Assembly: GCA_002633025.1 (NCBI GenBank)
Contig: NMRB01001645.1
Span: 34,494 to 98,493 of the forward strand
Length of the DNA stretch: 64,000 bases
Origin: Notospermus geniculatus
Lineage: Eukaryota > Nemertea > Pilidiophora > Heteronemertea > Lineidae
Reading direction: 5' to 3'
This document shows positions 46,578 through 58,277 of this stretch, piece by piece. The position numbers were made by a program, and so were the translations under genes. The notes beneath the pieces were generated by a model. The model saw nothing but the letters and a program-made list of their open reading frames with translations, ran no database searches and was not told the origin of the DNA. The first letter of the stretch is position 1; every line of letters starts with the position of its first letter.

Positions 46578-47249
46578 AGAACCATTTCTTGAACGATCGC
46601 CAGTTAAAAATACACAGAGCGATAAATCATTATGGTGTTGACATTTTTAATCATATTCAGGTATCGTACATTTGGTTAGACACAGGCCTATGCGTGTATT
46701 TTATAGCCAGGTAAACAGAACTGAACACAATGGATTTTTTCACGATTTTGTCAACTTCCTGTTTGGTTTTGGTACTTTAACTCCACTCAAAGCACGACCA
46801 ACTTTCGCATTCAAAATGATATAGACTTATATTAGGCCTATACCGCAGAAATGAACCAATGCTGTATCCAGTAAGACGACATGACGTACAGAAATATGGC
46901 CAACGGACTGTCATTTGGAATATTCTTGACATTCATGACGTTAGTGTCTCATGTTCATCTCATGTTCATCCCCCGTAAGTCGAACTTCATTATTTTTATC
47001 AATTCTTCTCTCAACCGTTGTCTGTGGGTGTTTGAGATCATGACAGAGAAATCGAGCACCAGACGATCTTCAACGACGTTGTAACAGTAAAGAATATCCC
47101 CTGTAAAAAGTGTCCGCTTCTATTGTTCAATGACAGATTTATGGCTACAGAAACCAATCACCAGAGATTAGAATGTAACAACAGGGTCTTTTGTTCCCAG
47201 GACAGTTTATCCTAAGGATATTTTCTCCTGTCACACCGTCAGTTGACTT
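46578..47249. other. Non-coding, nothing recognised
   Basis: No exon or repeat supported. Confidence 0.4.
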
Positions 47250-47862
47250 AAGGCCTGTCTACACGATCATACATTTGTTCAAAACATCATCACACATTTG
47301 TAAGATGATGTTCATGGACAGATATTTGATTGTGTAGGCTGTTTTCCCAACAAACTTGAACAGCAACCAACATGTATGGTGATGTTCAAATTTGTGTGAT
47401 GATGTTCACGGACTAATGTATGATCGTGTGGACTGTTTTCCCAACAAACCTGAACATGTATGATGATGTTCAAATTTTTAGCTGCATGTTTCATCTTGCC
47501 AATGCAAAACATCCCCNNNNNNNNNNNNNNNNNNNNNNNNNNNNNNNNNNNNNNNNNNNNNNNNNNNNNNNNNNNNNNNNNNNNNNNNNNNNNNNNTTGG
47601 GATGTTTTGCATTGGCAAGATGAAACATGCAGCTAAAAATTTGAACATCATCATACATGTTCAGGTTTGTTGGGAAAACAGTCCACACGATCATACATTT
47701 TGTCCTGAACATCATCACACAAATTTGAACATCATCATACATGTTGGTTGCTGTTCAAGTTTGTTGGGAAAACAGTCTACACAATCAAATATCTGTCCAT
47801 GAACATCATCATACAAATGTATGATGATGTTTTGAACATGTATGATCGTGTAGACAGGCCTT
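47250..47862. repeat. Large palindrome with assembly gap at its centre
   Basis: Arms of about 265 bp begin AAGGCCTGTCTACACGATCA and end with its complement. They are built of repeated CATCATCATACA/TGTATGATGATG words. The 80-N run (47517-47596) sits exactly at the centre, as expected when sequencing fails through a hairpin. Confidence 0.85.
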
Positions 47863-48730
47863 AAGGCCCGTCTAACACGATCATACATTTGCTCAAAACA
47901 TCATCATAAATTTGTATGATGATGTTCATGGACAAAGGTATGATCGGTGTGGACCGTTTTCCCAACAAACTTGAACAGCATCCAAAATGTATGATGATGT
48001 TCTAATTTTTAGCTGCATGTTTCATCTTCCCAACAATGCACAGCATCCCACAAAAATTGTATGATGATGTTCATGGACAAATGTATGATCGTGTGGACAG
48101 TTTTCCCTACATTATCCTTCCGCCATCATACTTCATCATACAAATGTCCATGAATGTTGGACTGTAGATGGAAATTCACAACAAACTTGAACATCATCAT
48201 ACAAGTTTATGATGCTGTTTTGAACAAATGTATGATTGTGTAGACGTTCACCATGCAGATGTCCGTGAATGTTGGACTGTGTAGACGGAAATCCACAACA
48301 AACTGCATGAACTTCATCATACAAATGTACGATGGTGTTTTGAACAAATGTGACCAGGTGTAACATAGGTGAGTGTTTCTGTGGCTCAGTGTTCCCCAAC
48401 AATAGACGGGGCCTAGAATGGTTATTGTTGGGTTAGTTACCGCTTAATCCGTCAGGAGGGAAACAATAAGAAAAACACAGAAATACGGGGAACACTGATC
48501 GACGTTACACCGGCACAGCAAAATGAGTCGGAAGTCGCACAGAAGAAGACCGAAGGTGGAACCAAACAGCAACCACAGAAATCGACCAAGTCAACTTTCA
48601 CAATGGGCAGACAATCCTGGAATCAGCGAACCGTTGGTGTCACCTTGGACATGTTCGGTCTTCTTATGTGCGCATTCCGACTCATTTTATCGTGCCGGGT
48701 CACAAATGTATGATCGTGTAGACGGGCCTT
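47863..48730. repeat. Second element of the same palindrome family with unique core
   Basis: Ends AAGGCCCGTCTAACACGATC and GATCGTGTAGACGGGCCTT pair. It abuts the previous palindrome with no spacer. The core 48362-48705 is unrelated to the arms and includes CAGTGTTCCCC and GGGGAACACTG, a further nested hairpin. Confidence 0.75.
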
Positions 48731-48842
48731 TACCACTTCAACCCCTCGAAGCTACTATATGGTACGGCTTAACCCGCCGGCCATGGAGGATTTCCTTTAT
48801 GGCCTAGTGGTTGGCGCGTTGGCATTCAAATCTGACCTCTAA

Positions 48843-50025
48843 AGCCTGCCGCACACTGGAGCTATCTGCTCAGCAAAAAGTCATTCGAGACCGTTTGCTC
48901 AGCAGAGTGCTCCCGTGTGCGCGTATTTTCGGTGAGTTTTCTGCATCGCGAGGCAAAAAACTCACCGAAAATACGCGCACACGGGAACCACGGTGTACAA
49001 TCAACATTGCCGTACAGCTGCGGGAGAAAGTTCCGGTCACATTCGCTTGGCAAAGCGGACACGCCAAATTACTATAAATACCATTGCTAAGGCAAAATGA
49101 CAACCCTAGGTGAATGAATACACTATAAAAGGCTCGCTGCTGCAATATCTCCCAGAAATTCGCAGGAGAACACATCGAAAATCGGCAATTTTAAAATCAA
49201 CTGTACGGCTGCGGGAGAATTAGACTGTACGGTGCGGGAGCGCTTGCTCAGAAAAAATATTCGAATCGATTTAGACATTTTGGATGTCTGTGGACACAAA
49301 AATCTTGAGAATGGCCTCCAGCGATGTTAACCAGTATCAGGGCCTTGTATAACGACCCCGTGGTGGTGCAAAGTTCATTGCAGCGCGTACTACTTTAGTG
49401 ACGTAGGANGAAGGACTATTTTAATTCAGCATTCGATGGCAAGAAACCTGGCCGCAGAAAAAAATTGCCGGCGAACATGACGTGGAGGGGGAGGCTGCGA
49501 AACAAAGTGATTTTCAGATGGCCCTGGTGATTATGAGGAGCAAGATTTTATCAAGTTCGTTGCGTGCCGAGCTCACGCCCTTCGTCAAGCTTGAACCTTC
49601 ATACCTGAGTATGACAGATTAGGTCCAATTATGACCCTAATTAGGGCCGGAGGCCATTCTCAAGAGATTTATGTCCTGAGACATCCAAAAAGCAAAACGC
49701 AATTCGAATTATTTCTGAGGAAGCGCTCCCGCACTGTACAGTCAAAAATCTCCCGCAGCCGTACAGTTGATTTTAAAATTGCCGATTTTCGATGCGTTCT
49801 CCTGCGAATTTCTGGGAGATATTGCAGCAGCAAGCCTTTTTTAGTGTATTCATTCACCTAGGGTTGCCATTTTGCCCTTAGCAATGGTATTTATAGTAAT
49901 TTGGCCTGTTAGCTTTACCAAGCGTATGTGACCGGAACTTTCTCCCGCAGCTGTACGGCAATGTTGATTGTACACCGTGGGAACTATCTTTTTGCTCAGC
50001 AGATAGCTCCAGTGTGCGGCAGGCT
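48843..50025. mobile_element. 1.18-kb element with ~400-bp terminal inverted repeats
   Basis: AGCCTGCCGCACACTGGAGC at the left pairs with its complement at the right, and pairing continues through ATCAACATTGCCGTACAGCT and ATTGCCGATTTTCGATG. TAA flanks both ends (48840-48842, 50026-50028), a 3-bp target duplication as in PIF/Harbinger or related MITEs. An inner palindrome is seen at 48918-48990. One N at 49409. Confidence 0.8.
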
Positions 50026-50192
50026 TAAACGCAAATGAGACCCTTGTCGTCTAAACGGCCCTAATATGACAATTGATTGAGACATGTTCGTGTAATACGC
50101 CAATCACACTGAGCTAGTTCTCAATACGTTATTGGAAATGTTGCCGAATTACGGGCTCAAACTGTGTGGGAACGGAGTGGACGTGTAAGTGG

Positions 50193-50904
50193 CGCCGAAT
50201 GGGTCAATGTCGTCCTGGGTATACCTTATGTTTACCCTGGATCATCCTGGGTAGTCCTTTTCTTTACCCAGGATGGCCCTGGGTAAACATAAGGAACCTT
50301 AACTTTACCCAGATTGGAGTTCCCGAGTGGTGTAGTGAGGTTGATATTCAGCGTAAATCATGAAATGAAGGGTGGCCTCGAACTAGGCCTATAGCTCCTA
50401 AGTCCTTGAGAATTTACTATCGGTCCCTTTTGAAAAGTTGTAGGGATTGGTCTTTTCTCCCTATTCCACACCCCGGAGCAGGTATAGCGGTAATTTTCAA
50501 CCCTTTCGAGTTATGATCGTACTGCATGTTCTGCAAAAAGTAAATTCATGAAAATGACGAAATGCACACGGATCATACATGTTCTACCTAGGCCTATCGC
50601 TCCTAAGTCATTGAGAATTTGCTATCGGTCCCTTTTGAAAAGTTGTAGGGATTGGTCTTGTCTTCCTATTGCAAACCCGGAGGAGGTATAGCGGTAATTT
50701 TCGGCCCTTTTTAACAATGATCCTACTGCATGTTCTCTGCCGAAAGAGACGCACGTACAGCATGATTCGGCTGGAACTCCCAAGCTGGGTAAAGTTAAGG
50801 ATCCTTATGTTTACCCAGGGCCGTCCTGGGTAACGAAAAGGATTACCCAGGATGATCCTGGGTAAACATAAGGTATACCCAGGACGACATTGACCCATTC
50901 GGCG
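50193..50904. mobile_element. 712-bp element with ~130-bp inverted repeats and TAAGTGG target duplication
   Basis: It begins CGCCGAATGGGTCAATGTCG and ends with its complement. TAAGTGG flanks it at 50186-50192 and 50905-50911. Inside, a block of about 110 bases (GCTATCGGTCCCTTTTGAAA type) occurs twice in direct orientation at 50386-50490 and 50586-50700. No transposase frame. Confidence 0.8.
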
Positions 50905-50921
50905 TAAGTGGCAACTTCTTA

Positions 50922-51145
50922 TGCCCGTGTCACACTGTCCCGAAGTTGACACCCGATGGCCACACGAATTAATGGAAACGTTTGGAAATCTTACTGATAA
51001 GTGCCACCCTGAAGAAGACCCCGGTTGGGATCGAAAATTTGCAAGATTCCGGAAGTTGACTAAGGGGCCATCTTCACGCAAAATTCAAAATTCCATATTT
51101 GTGTGGCCATCGGGCGTCTAATTTCGGGACAGTGTGACACAGGCA
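50922..51145. repeat. 224-bp foldback element
   Basis: TGCC.GTGTCACACTGTCCCGAA-type left arm pairs with the right arm ending GGGACAGTGTGACACAGGCA. Inner GATGGCCACAC/GTGTGGCCATC pair too. Confidence 0.8.
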
Positions 51146-51328
51146 TTACAGTCTTTTTACGAACTTCATGGACGGGAAGGGTGCTCCAGAACATCGGGGC
51201 ATTATTTTGCCAAGGGTCACACGTTCTAGCCCGTTTTACGATTATTTTATGACGGGGCAGGACGTTTTGAGAACTACTTCAGTGTGACAGGCCCTTAAGG
51301 TACATTTATGTTACCATTTTCTTTTCAG

Positions 51329-51661
51329 TTTCACCTAAAACTCCCGTATTGTCGGGTTTTGAACCTGCTGCCATCGGATCATATCGTGAACTCGTCTGTG
51401 ATGCTTATCAACCTGGGGCAGGAACAATCATATACAGATGGTATAAGTATTCAACGGACGCCCGTACGGGTGTGGAGGACTGGGAGAGTAAAGGACCTAT
51501 TGGTACAAGTCAGAAGTATATCTTTAATCCAGTGACGGAGAAGTCTGACTTTCACAGCAATGGTTACCTGGTGTCCGTGAGCGGGAAGTACAAGTGCCGA
51601 GCAAGTAATTTTGCAGAAACAAAGGACAGTGAATGGGGTGATCTATATGTTTATAAACCAT
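51329..51661 (+). CDS. Immunoglobulin-domain exon of an unseen host gene
   Basis: A 333-nt exon between TTTTCTTTTCAG and the donor CCAT/GTAAGT, open throughout, phase 1 at both ends as is usual for Ig-domain exons. The translation shows the Ig pattern: first cysteine in ELVCDAY, then IIYRWYKYS with the core Trp, and the second cysteine in SGKYKCRASN. It is about 111 residues, right for one C2/I-set domain. It would be extracellular in a receptor or adhesion protein. No neighbouring exons of this gene are recognised; its introns would hold the surrounding mobile elements. Confidence 0.7.
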
Positions 51662-51937
51662 GTAAGTTGAACGTTAATTTGTGACCCGCCCCAGCCAAAG
51701 CAGGCACCTATTCCAGTGATCATCCCTGGTCATCAGTTTACTCAACTATATCACTGCAGTCCACTACTATTGTCAACCGGCAGAGACGTACATTTCAGCT
51801 CTTGCGTTGTAAGGCCGTTAACCATTTCCTCGGTTGTGACATGCACCTATACTTTTGGTAGAGTGGCTCACATTAATTGACAATTTGGCTCAATATTGGT
51901 GTCAGGGATTTTTAACCAGGTTTTCGAAGAAAGTCCT

Positions 51938-52077
51938 GGGACCTTATTCACGAAGCTCCCGTAATTTACGGGAGTGCGCAAACTAATGTCCTTTTGCGGA
52001 CAACCTATTGTTCACTATCAGCCTGACAAAGGATTTGCGTACCCTTAAAGTTACGGGAGCTTTGTGAATAAGGTCCC
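51938..52077. repeat. 140-bp foldback element
   Basis: GGGACCTTATTCACGAAGCT pairs with AGCTTTGTGAATAAGGTCCC (one mismatch) and continues through CCCGTAA. Confidence 0.8.
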
Positions 52078-52129
52078 TGGTTATTAAATTACCGAAAGTG
52101 GCGGGCGTTCGGGCGGTCGGGCGTCCGGG

Positions 52130-53190
52130 CGATCGCTTTTCTCTTGTCCGACTGATAACTTAAAAACGACGTGAGATTTTCTTTTGAAATTTTTGGGACA
52201 TGTTGCTTGTAAGTAGACGTTGTTTCCTTTCGATATTCAGCGTCATTCGATTCAAGGTTTGGCCAATAGGGGGCTAAATGTGAAAACAGAAAAAGTGCTA
52301 TTTCTCCTGAACAAATGGACGGATCGTCACCAAATTTTTATCATAGGTATATCTAATGACGATACATAACATAATACCCGGGTTTTTCATTTGACCTACT
52401 TTTCAAGGTAACAGAGGTCAAAGTTCGGCAAAAGTTACGAACTTGGCACGTGTCGTCGTTTTCTCACCTAGCCACTTCATACCTTGCATAAATGTGTACT
52501 AGAGAGATACCGTCTGAAATACAAAGTTTCGGGCCGATCGGACATCCAATATGGCCGCCAGGCAGCGTTACCCGAAAATCATCGAAGTGTTATAACATGG
52601 GAACGACTTCAGATTTTCTTGTGAAATTTTGTGGACATGTTGCTTGTGAGGACACATTGTTTCCTTTCGATATTCAGCATCATTCGATTCAAGGTTTGGC
52701 CAATAGGGGGCGAAATGTGAAAACAGGAAAAGAGCTATTTCTCCTGAACAAATGGATGGATCGTCACCAAATTTTTATCATAGGTATATCTAATGACGAT
52801 ACATAACATAATACCCGGGTTTTTGATTTGACCTACTTTTGAAGGTCACAGAGGTCAGAGTTGTACAAAAGTAACGAACCTGCCATAGTTCGCCATTATT
52901 TCACTGAGCAAGTTCTTATCTTGCACAAATGTAGATTAGAGGGGTACCTTTGAAAATACTCAGTTTCGGCGCAGTTGGACTTCTAGTATGGCCGCCAGGT
53001 GGCGTAACCTGAAAATCATCTAAGTGCTATAACTCAGGGACGCCTTGACCCACACTGCTCAAACATGGTATGTACCTCCTTCTAGATGATTTTTATGTGC
53101 ACGTCAACTTTCAGGTTGATTTGACTTCCATTATGGCCACCAGGTGGCATAACCCGAAAATCATCAAAGTGCTATAACTCAGGAACGACC
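52130..53190 (+). repeat. Two tandem variant copies of interspersed repeat R1
   Basis: 52130-52595 and about 52600-53190 each carry TTTCCTTTCGATATTCAGC, CAAATTTTTATCATAGGTAT and CCGATCGGACATCCAATATG-type words. The second copy is interrupted at 53191 by the Harbinger element. Confidence 0.7.
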
Positions 53191-53387
53191 TGGGGCCGTT
53201 TGCACAATCAGCGTTAGCACTATCGCCAGCGTTTATTTTCTCCTAACGTGGCGTTAACTTTTTTTCTGTTGCTCAATCGGCGTTAGGAGTAGAGTGGCGT
53301 TATTTATGGCGTTAACTTTAAAGTACCTTCTCAGCCCCAGTTAAAGTGGCGTTAGTAAAATTCTGGCGTTAGTGACCTAGATCCAAC

Positions 53388-54920
53388 ATGGCCGCCAATT
53401 TGGCAGTTTTCCCACTTGGTCCACGAATTCCTCAAATACGACAATTCAATAGAACTTTCGATCATTTAGAAAGGTATAGTGATGAGAAACTATTTAAGCG
53501 GTATCGTTTTCAAAGGGACGGAATCTTGTATATATGTGATTTGCTGAGAAATGAGCTGGAGAGGGACACAAGGAGAGCCAAGGCCCTTTCAGTTGAATTG
53601 CAAGTGCTTTTAGCACTTCGATTCTATGCATCTGGGGCTTTCCTAGAAGCAATAGGGGACACCCTGGGAGTTGACAAGTCATCTGTTTCAAGGGCTGTCC
53701 GTGATGTCAGTAATGCACTGCACAATTTGCGTGATGATTTCATTAGCTGGCCAACTACTGTCGCAGAAAGACGTGAGATCAGGCAAGGATTCTTTGAAAT
53801 TGCCGGATTTCCCCGTGTCTTGGGCTGTATTGATGGAAGACACGTTCGAATTATTGCTCCCAATGCACCCCTTGCCCTGGCACCACCACCACCACCACCA
53901 CCACCACCAGAAAATGATGAGAATCGCATGGTTGATGATGATATCCCCGGCAATGATGCAGTGGCCGTCCAGCGTGAGCCTGACATGCCCAATGATGATG
54001 ATAATGATGTGCATGTGAATGATGATGATGATGAGATGGCAGCTGCTGTACCAAGACGGATCCCGAATTACGAGGCATCCTTCGTGAACCGCAAGGGTTA
54101 CCACAGCATAAATGTTCAAGCAGTCTGTGACCATACTGGTAAGCTGCTTATTTTCCTCCAAATATCTCCATTCTGTGACTTATTTGCAGCTAAAAATCGC
54201 TCCAGTCAACCAAACATCCACTCGCTGCCATCTTTGTTTATGTCCGAGGTCAGCAAGGTCATGTAGGCCTATATGGAATGCCAACTTCGCATTTTTAATT
54301 TTGTTTTCCACCTACAGACATGACAGACCATCCACCAAAGTATAAATTCTGGGGCAGTTATTATTACATGTTAGCTATGTGATTTTATTGCTATCGTTTT
54401 TTTTTCAGGCAAGTTCATCAATATTGTAGCAAGGTGGCCTGGTGCAACCTATGACAGCTTCATATTTCGCAACTCTGCCCTGAGCAACCATCTGATGGAA
54501 GTAAACCCGAGAGGTCAAGAAGGTCTTGTACTAGGTGACAGTGGATACCCATGTCAACCCTTTTTGATGACCCCATATCCGAACCCAGCCACACCTCAGC
54601 AGCAACATTTCAATCGGTCACTATGTGGAAGGCGTGTGAAGATCGAACACGCCTTTGGAGTTCTGAAGCGTCGTTTTCATGTACTTCATGGTGAGGTAAG
54701 AATGCAGCCCAACAAAGTCGTCAAGGTCATATCTGCATGCACAGTTCTGCATAACATCGCAGTCATGAGAGGTGAAAGGGAACCACCAGAAGATGAAAGT
54801 GACAATAGTGATCTGGAGGACATGGAAGGTGATAGTGACAGCAATGATGATGATGATGACTACAATGGACCTGAAAATGGCCGCCTTTATCGCGATTATC
54901 TTGCTACTAGATACTTTTAA
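53388..54920 (+). CDS. Harbinger transposase (HARBI1-like), two exons
   Basis: Exon 1 53388-54138 (donor ACTG/GTAAGC) and exon 2 54409-54920 (acceptor TTTTTTCAG) join in phase 1 to give 420 residues. The N-terminal part has a helix-turn-helix-like GVDKSSVSRAVRDV. The catalytic triad of the DDE nuclease is visible: Asp149 in GCIDGRHV, Asp294 in LGDSGYP and Glu330 in KIEHAFGVLK, with 35 residues between the last two as in this family. Unusual features are a run of nine prolines at about 165-175, followed by an acidic Asp/Asn insert of some 50 residues between the first and second catalytic Asp, and an acidic C-terminal tail. It cuts and rejoins element ends in the nucleus with the Myb-like partner. 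No inactivating change is seen. Confidence 0.9.
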
Positions 54921-55051
54921 ACACCTAGCCTTTTCCAACTGAGAACTATCCGGTACGAAATGAAGAACAAGGAACACAAATTTGTCTCTCATACTCTCTT
55001 AGAAATCATTTAAAACAACATCCCAAAAATCTGGTGACAAGCACTTTAAAT

Positions 55052-58000
55052 CTAAAGTTCAATGTACTTTGAGAACTTTGCCATGTCCCTTTTCTCCTTC
55101 AACACCTGAAATGACAAGAGAAGAATTTTAGTTCACTTTCTACAGGTTCCGGTACCGGTATTGTCATGTCACAGCACAAAAAAACTACTGCTGGATTTTT
55201 ATGTAAAGCTACCTCAATCTCAAGCTTTAATTTCTCCACTTCCAGTTGAGTCTTTTCTCGCTTCACTCTCTGAGTGGCAATTATCTCCTGTTGTGCCTGC
55301 AGGGTGGCTTCCAACACCTTAACATGGAGGTCTTGCGCTGTGCGTGTTGTCTGGACATTCTTTTTGGCTGAAACATACCGGTAATAACACGGAATAATAA
55401 TATATAACTGTCAAGTTTTATCACAGAATTGTGAATTGCCAATTTCACTGATGAAATTCATCTATTTTTGGAGGGGAGTTATTTGATTTCAAAATGTGTT
55501 TTTCATGCACCAAATAGGTCTGCATCTTTATAAAATGCTGTATCCTCATAGATGCACTTGATTTCAGCCCAAATCCTCCATGCTGACTGTACAATTATGC
55601 TTACTTACCAGCTGATTTGAATTTTGGTGCCTTTCCTGATGCAGCACTAGGTCTTGGCAGATTGATTTCAAACTCCTCTGCAAATTGAAATTGAAATTAA
55701 AATTTATGATATTGCAACCAAGTCAATTTTAATTTTGATGTTCCATCATGCCAAGTAGTCATGTCAAGTACATGCAACATGTAAAATGATGAAGTTGCTT
55801 GAGATCTACTTAATAGCATACCTAATTCATCAACAACAATAGTGGTAGCGGTACTCTCAGTAACCAGTGGCTGAGTACAAATACCGGTAGCTAGAGCCCT
55901 ACTTCTTGTACCAGTATTCTGAAAATCTGCAATGAAATTGTAGAAAAATGTTCATCAGGACCTTGAATTGACATGATTGAAGCAACAACAGGTCATGCCT
56001 GGTTAGATTGTGGAGGTAGCAGCTGTCATATTTTGGATGACATACGAAAGACTCACATGCTTAAGTGCAAATTAGCTCGATAAGTTTGATATTAGTTAAA
56101 AGTCATGAAAATTGAATGCCAGTGATCACAATAAGTAAGTGATCATCATCTACCAAGGTGCTTGGAACCTTTGTAATTTTATAAGTGAATTAGTAATTAC
56201 CAGTACCGGGTAGCTATGTGTCAGTGAGTGATTTAAAATGACTGTGATCTATGTATATTTAGATGATACTTATTAATATTGCCTGTGATAGAATAAATAC
56301 CGGTATCTAATTGAACTGGTAATCCTGAAGTAACTGTTGTTCCATCTTCATTTCTTGAGTCTCCAGCTGGCCCTAGTGAATAGAAATAAAAAAAAAAGGT
56401 TTAACCTATTTAGCCTCCCATATAATAAGACGGAGCATGCCCAGTTCTGCCATTTCCTGCTGCACATTCTGAAAACTCTCAGAATTCACTCAGAAAAGCT
56501 GTGTAATTTCACAGTTTTGTGGTCACACAGTGAATGAACACCGAACAGTTTGGAGTTTTAGAGTATTTTATGCATGTTAGAGTTTTCAGTTTGACTGACA
56601 TTAACCACGAACAATGATATTTTGCAGCCGTAAGTTGCTAGACCGAATGAATGAGCACACATCCATGCACATGTGACTGCATGCATGCACTGGCACTGTG
56701 CCAGAAGGGGATTTCCCCTGTTGTCAGAGACGGGAATTCCCCGCGATGCCGGCCACCGAAGCAGACGACAAAATCTAGGCCTTGCCTCCCCTTCGAAAAT
56801 AGGGCCTACTAATAGTCGAATAGGGCCTATTTTCCAGTTGGTTGCTTCTTTTTATTGTTTAACAGCAACATTTTATTGGCAGGGAAGGGATGATTGCAAT
56901 TTTGGGTAGGCCACTTACCAGCAGAAGCAGTGCACGACCGTTTGAAGAGGATTTTATTCTCAATTTTAATGAGCTGTGAGGTCCCATGCGCTGCTGACAC
57001 CAAGCGGTAACAACTGGAAATAAGGCGCCAGGCCCTTCCCCTTTATACCTATTTAGCATGAACTGACAATAGGCCGTAAATCCATGTGTACGCCCATATA
57101 AAAATTTCATGCCATTTTTGGGACAGTAGAAGACTATCTTAAAAAATCGTTCTGTAGTGGTATACAGGGATCTCTCACTAAGGTAAAGTCGATTGCTTCA
57201 TGAAGAATCAGTTTGTCAATATTGCTAATTATTGACACCTGTTTCGAGTAGGCCTACACAATGAAATACAATACAACGCACCTCCCATTCACACAAATTA
57301 TAAAGGGCGAACAATGCCAAAAGAGGAATGAATTTCTATTGAAAACAGGTTAAAGTCAAAAATCACCGTTTATTCTTGACGGATCAAGAAAAGCTTCTGT
57401 AACTTTTTAGCGTCACTTCTTACCTAATCAAGGTTGAATTTGCGGGGAGAATACTTGTTTGTGTACTTCTAATTTTGTGCTCGCGTTTTTCGACCTCAAA
57501 CCGCAAGCTAACCACAGCGTGTGCCATATATGGTCATCGCACTACACGAGATGTACACGAAGCACTATGTTCAAACGGTCGTGAGTGGCATGAATGGGCC
57601 TGATCCTCTTGGGGATTGACGGACCAACTTGGCTCTCAAATCCAGCTTCGATCCCATTGAAACTGGCATCATCCTTGTAGATGTCTATGATCCTAGCTGT
57701 TACAGGATCAACATCGGGCAGTGGAGCACCTCCACCTGTTCCACGCTGGTGAGATTTTGCCTTGGAATATGCCTCTTTTGACTTTGAAACCAACTGCGGG
57801 TTCCATTTTTCCCTGACCTGTTTCCATGTGCGTGCGGCATTATACCTACGGCTGTAATCTTGCTGGCAATGTCATCCCATTTGCTCTCAACTTTGTGGGT
57901 TATACTGGATGTAAATCGACTCCTGAGTACCCCAAGCTCCTCCTCTACTAGGTCAACAAGCAAAACTATCTCCTCTGTCATGTCTGTGGTCCAGTTAGCG

Positions 58001-58053
58001 CTTCTTTCTCTTTTTTTTCCCGAAGTGAGAACTTTTTCAGTGGTGGCAGCCAT
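55052..58053 (-). CDS. Harbinger Myb/SANT-like partner protein, multi-exon, one frameshift
   Basis: Start ATG at 58053 in good Kozak context (AACATGG). Exon 1 carries a Myb/SANT-like domain: NWTTDMTEEI, then VESKWDDIASK, then RTWKQVREKWNPQL. A one-base loss at about 57845 splits it. Later exons are 57013-56919, 56372-56301, 55926-55822, 55677-55609, 55367-55213 and 55105-55052; all have AG/GT borders and their phases agree from the second to the last. The C-terminus is a coiled coil (VKREKTQLEVEKLKLEIE) that ends SKYIEL. The donor of exon 1 is not resolved. In this family the protein brings the transposase to the nucleus and to the element ends. The two genes converge with 131 bases between their stops. 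Confidence 0.7.
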
Positions 58054-58277
58054 GTTAGAAATTGCTATACAATCGGTTGCATTCTGGGTAATATCCATAG
58101 CAACCATCTGACACCAGCGATAGAGTACCGATAGCTAACGCTGGCGTTAAAACTGCTTTGGGCAACCAAAAAATAACGCTATGTTAGCTAACGACATGTT
58201 AGCAGATTTATTAAACGCCAGAATAGGATTTTATTTAACGCCACGTTAGGTTAACGCCGATTGTGCAACCGGCCCCA

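Larger units (their letters stand above)
53191..58277. mobile_element. PIF/Harbinger DNA transposon, nearly complete
   Basis: Ends TGGGGCCGTTTGCACAATCA and its near complement (TGGGGCCGGTTGCACAATCG) bound 5.1 kb. Internal words GCGTTA/TAACGC recur near both ends as subterminal repeats. It contains a transposase on + and a Myb/SANT-like protein on -, convergent, the standard two-gene Harbinger layout. It inserted into an R1 repeat. A clean 3-bp target duplication is not evident. Confidence 0.9.

Noticed and set aside
47250-48360. Regular CATCATACA repeats resembling an array
   Set aside because: They are inverted arms of a foldback family with no unique spacers; not a CRISPR array and the genome is eukaryotic.
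49631-49861. Arg/Ser-rich frames on both strands
   Set aside because: They lie in the inverted arm of the 48843-50025 element and mirror each other.
53688-54161. Minus-strand frames with long His and Ile runs opposite the transposase
   Set aside because: They are shadows of the CCA and GATGAT repeats of the real transposase; no splice or start support.
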